From NCBI RefSeq assembly GCF_035953295.1, contig NZ_CP108370.1, positions 124,001 to 188,000 of the forward strand: a stretch of 64,000 bases of DNA, written 5' to 3'. Under the pieces are notes generated by a model. The model was not told where the DNA came from. It saw only the letters and a program-made list of their open reading frames with translations, and searched no databases. The stretch is from Streptomyces sp. NBC_01335. Its GTDB lineage: Bacteria > Actinomycetota > Actinomycetes > Streptomycetales > Streptomycetaceae. This document shows, piece after piece, positions 63,706-64,000 of this stretch; position 1 is the stretch's first letter; every line of letters begins with the position of its first letter. The position numbers and the translations under genes are program-made.

Positions 63706-64000
63706 CGGGCTTCCTCCGTCCCGGTGGTGAGCGCCGCGTCGAGCACCACGGCTCCTCGGGGCAGCACCCGGACGGGGTTCAGGTCCAGCGAGTAGCCGGG
63801 GGCCCAGTGCCGCACCAGGTCGGCGACCCGGTGCAGGACGTCGGCGGCGGCGGCCTTGTCGGCGGCCGGCCGGCCGCGGACGCCGTCGAGCAGGGCGGCG
63901 CCCCGCAGTTCGGCGAGCATCTCGGCGCCCTCGCCGGGGCGCAGCGGCAGCAGCCGGTGGGACACGTCGTCGAGGACCTCGGTGAAGATCCCGCCCAGTC
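63702..64000 (-). CDS. ADP-forming acyl-CoA synthetase-like protein, ATP-grasp C-terminus (5' end beyond window)
   Basis: About 99 residues at the end of a longer protein: [42 protein letters not shown]...[26 protein letters not shown]. This is the C-terminal part of the ATP-grasp domain of ADP-forming acetyl/acyl-CoA synthetases, some fused to GNAT acetyltransferases. The gene starts outside the window. Its stop overlaps the hemL start (ATGA), so the two are translationally coupled. Confidence 0.8.
   Translation of the reverse strand, partial: LGGIFTEVLDDVSHRLLPLRPGEGAEMLAELRGAALLDGVRGRPAADKAAAADVLHRVADLVRHWAPGYSLDLNPVRVLPRGAVVLDAALTTGTEEAR

Overview
The window reads as a stretch of Streptomyces chromosome. 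Supporting this are the very high GC content with strong third-position GC bias, a bifunctional geosmin synthase, NsdA/NsdB-type and SpoIIE-type regulators, DUF6083, DUF6479, DUF805 and baeRF-family proteins typical of streptomycetes, F420-type chemistry, and dense GC-rich hairpin terminators. About 55 protein genes are supported. I found no rRNA, tRNA, CRISPR array, prophage or large biosynthetic cluster. The only mobile DNA is a decayed IS5-like transposase fragment near 34.8-35.2 kb.

Layout: 0-3.4 kb holds a VanZ-like membrane protein (cut by the window edge), a TPR protein, a secreted PI-specific phospholipase C and a DUF1275 membrane protein. 3.4-4.3 kb holds cysteine-free L33 and L31 ribosomal proteins, separated and flanked by ~17-nt repeats and followed by a possible 23-residue ORF. 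4.7-9.1 kb holds a PAS-SpoIIE protein with altered metal ligands, an Nsd-like repressor and an APH-like kinase. 9.2-13.2 kb holds a secreted amidase divergent from geosmin synthase. 13.2-18.6 kb holds a lipoprotein, a HupE/UreJ protein, a secreted metallophosphatase with a PHO-box-like promoter and a WxL/DUF916-like surface protein. 18.7-25.7 kb holds small conserved proteins, an acyl-CoA synthetase, a secreted serine hydrolase and a phytoene-dehydrogenase-like oxidoreductase.

26.2-29.2 kb is a compact accessory cassette: a phosphotransferase translationally coupled to a MATE exporter, with a convergent TetR gene that overlaps the exporter. 29.2-34.7 kb holds DUF6083, a Ser/Thr kinase with eight TPR units, a DUF2236 protein and a TetR/SDR divergent pair with two clear palindromic operators. 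34.8-39.9 kb holds the transposase remnant, then an MMPL exporter and a coupled two-component system. 39.9-46.6 kb holds an RlmG-like methyltransferase, a secreted endonuclease I with a PHO-like promoter, a glutaminase-STAS fusion behind a coupled 28-residue leader, a baeRF3 protein and a 2-hydroxyacid dehydrogenase. 46.7-55.2 kb holds phosphoketolase, succinate-semialdehyde dehydrogenase, an anti-sigma-like ATPase and a PaoABC-like molybdenum hydroxylase operon with the extra 4Fe-4S loop. 55.3-64 kb holds an F420-type LLM oxidoreductase, a CDF transporter, VOC, GNAT, CaiB/BaiF and Ohr proteins, and hemL overlapping an ATP-grasp acyl-CoA synthetase that runs off the end.

The genes look like chromosomal housekeeping and adaptive functions rather than one pathway. 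The best-supported regulatory themes are phosphate scavenging (phosphatase and nuclease), zinc-sparing ribosomal proteins, local TetR circuits and translational coupling. No single wholly new system is obvious. The most promising undescribed items are the glutaminase leader peptide, the repeat-flanked ribosomal-protein unit, the predicted pseudophosphatase and the phosphotransferase/MATE/TetR cassette.
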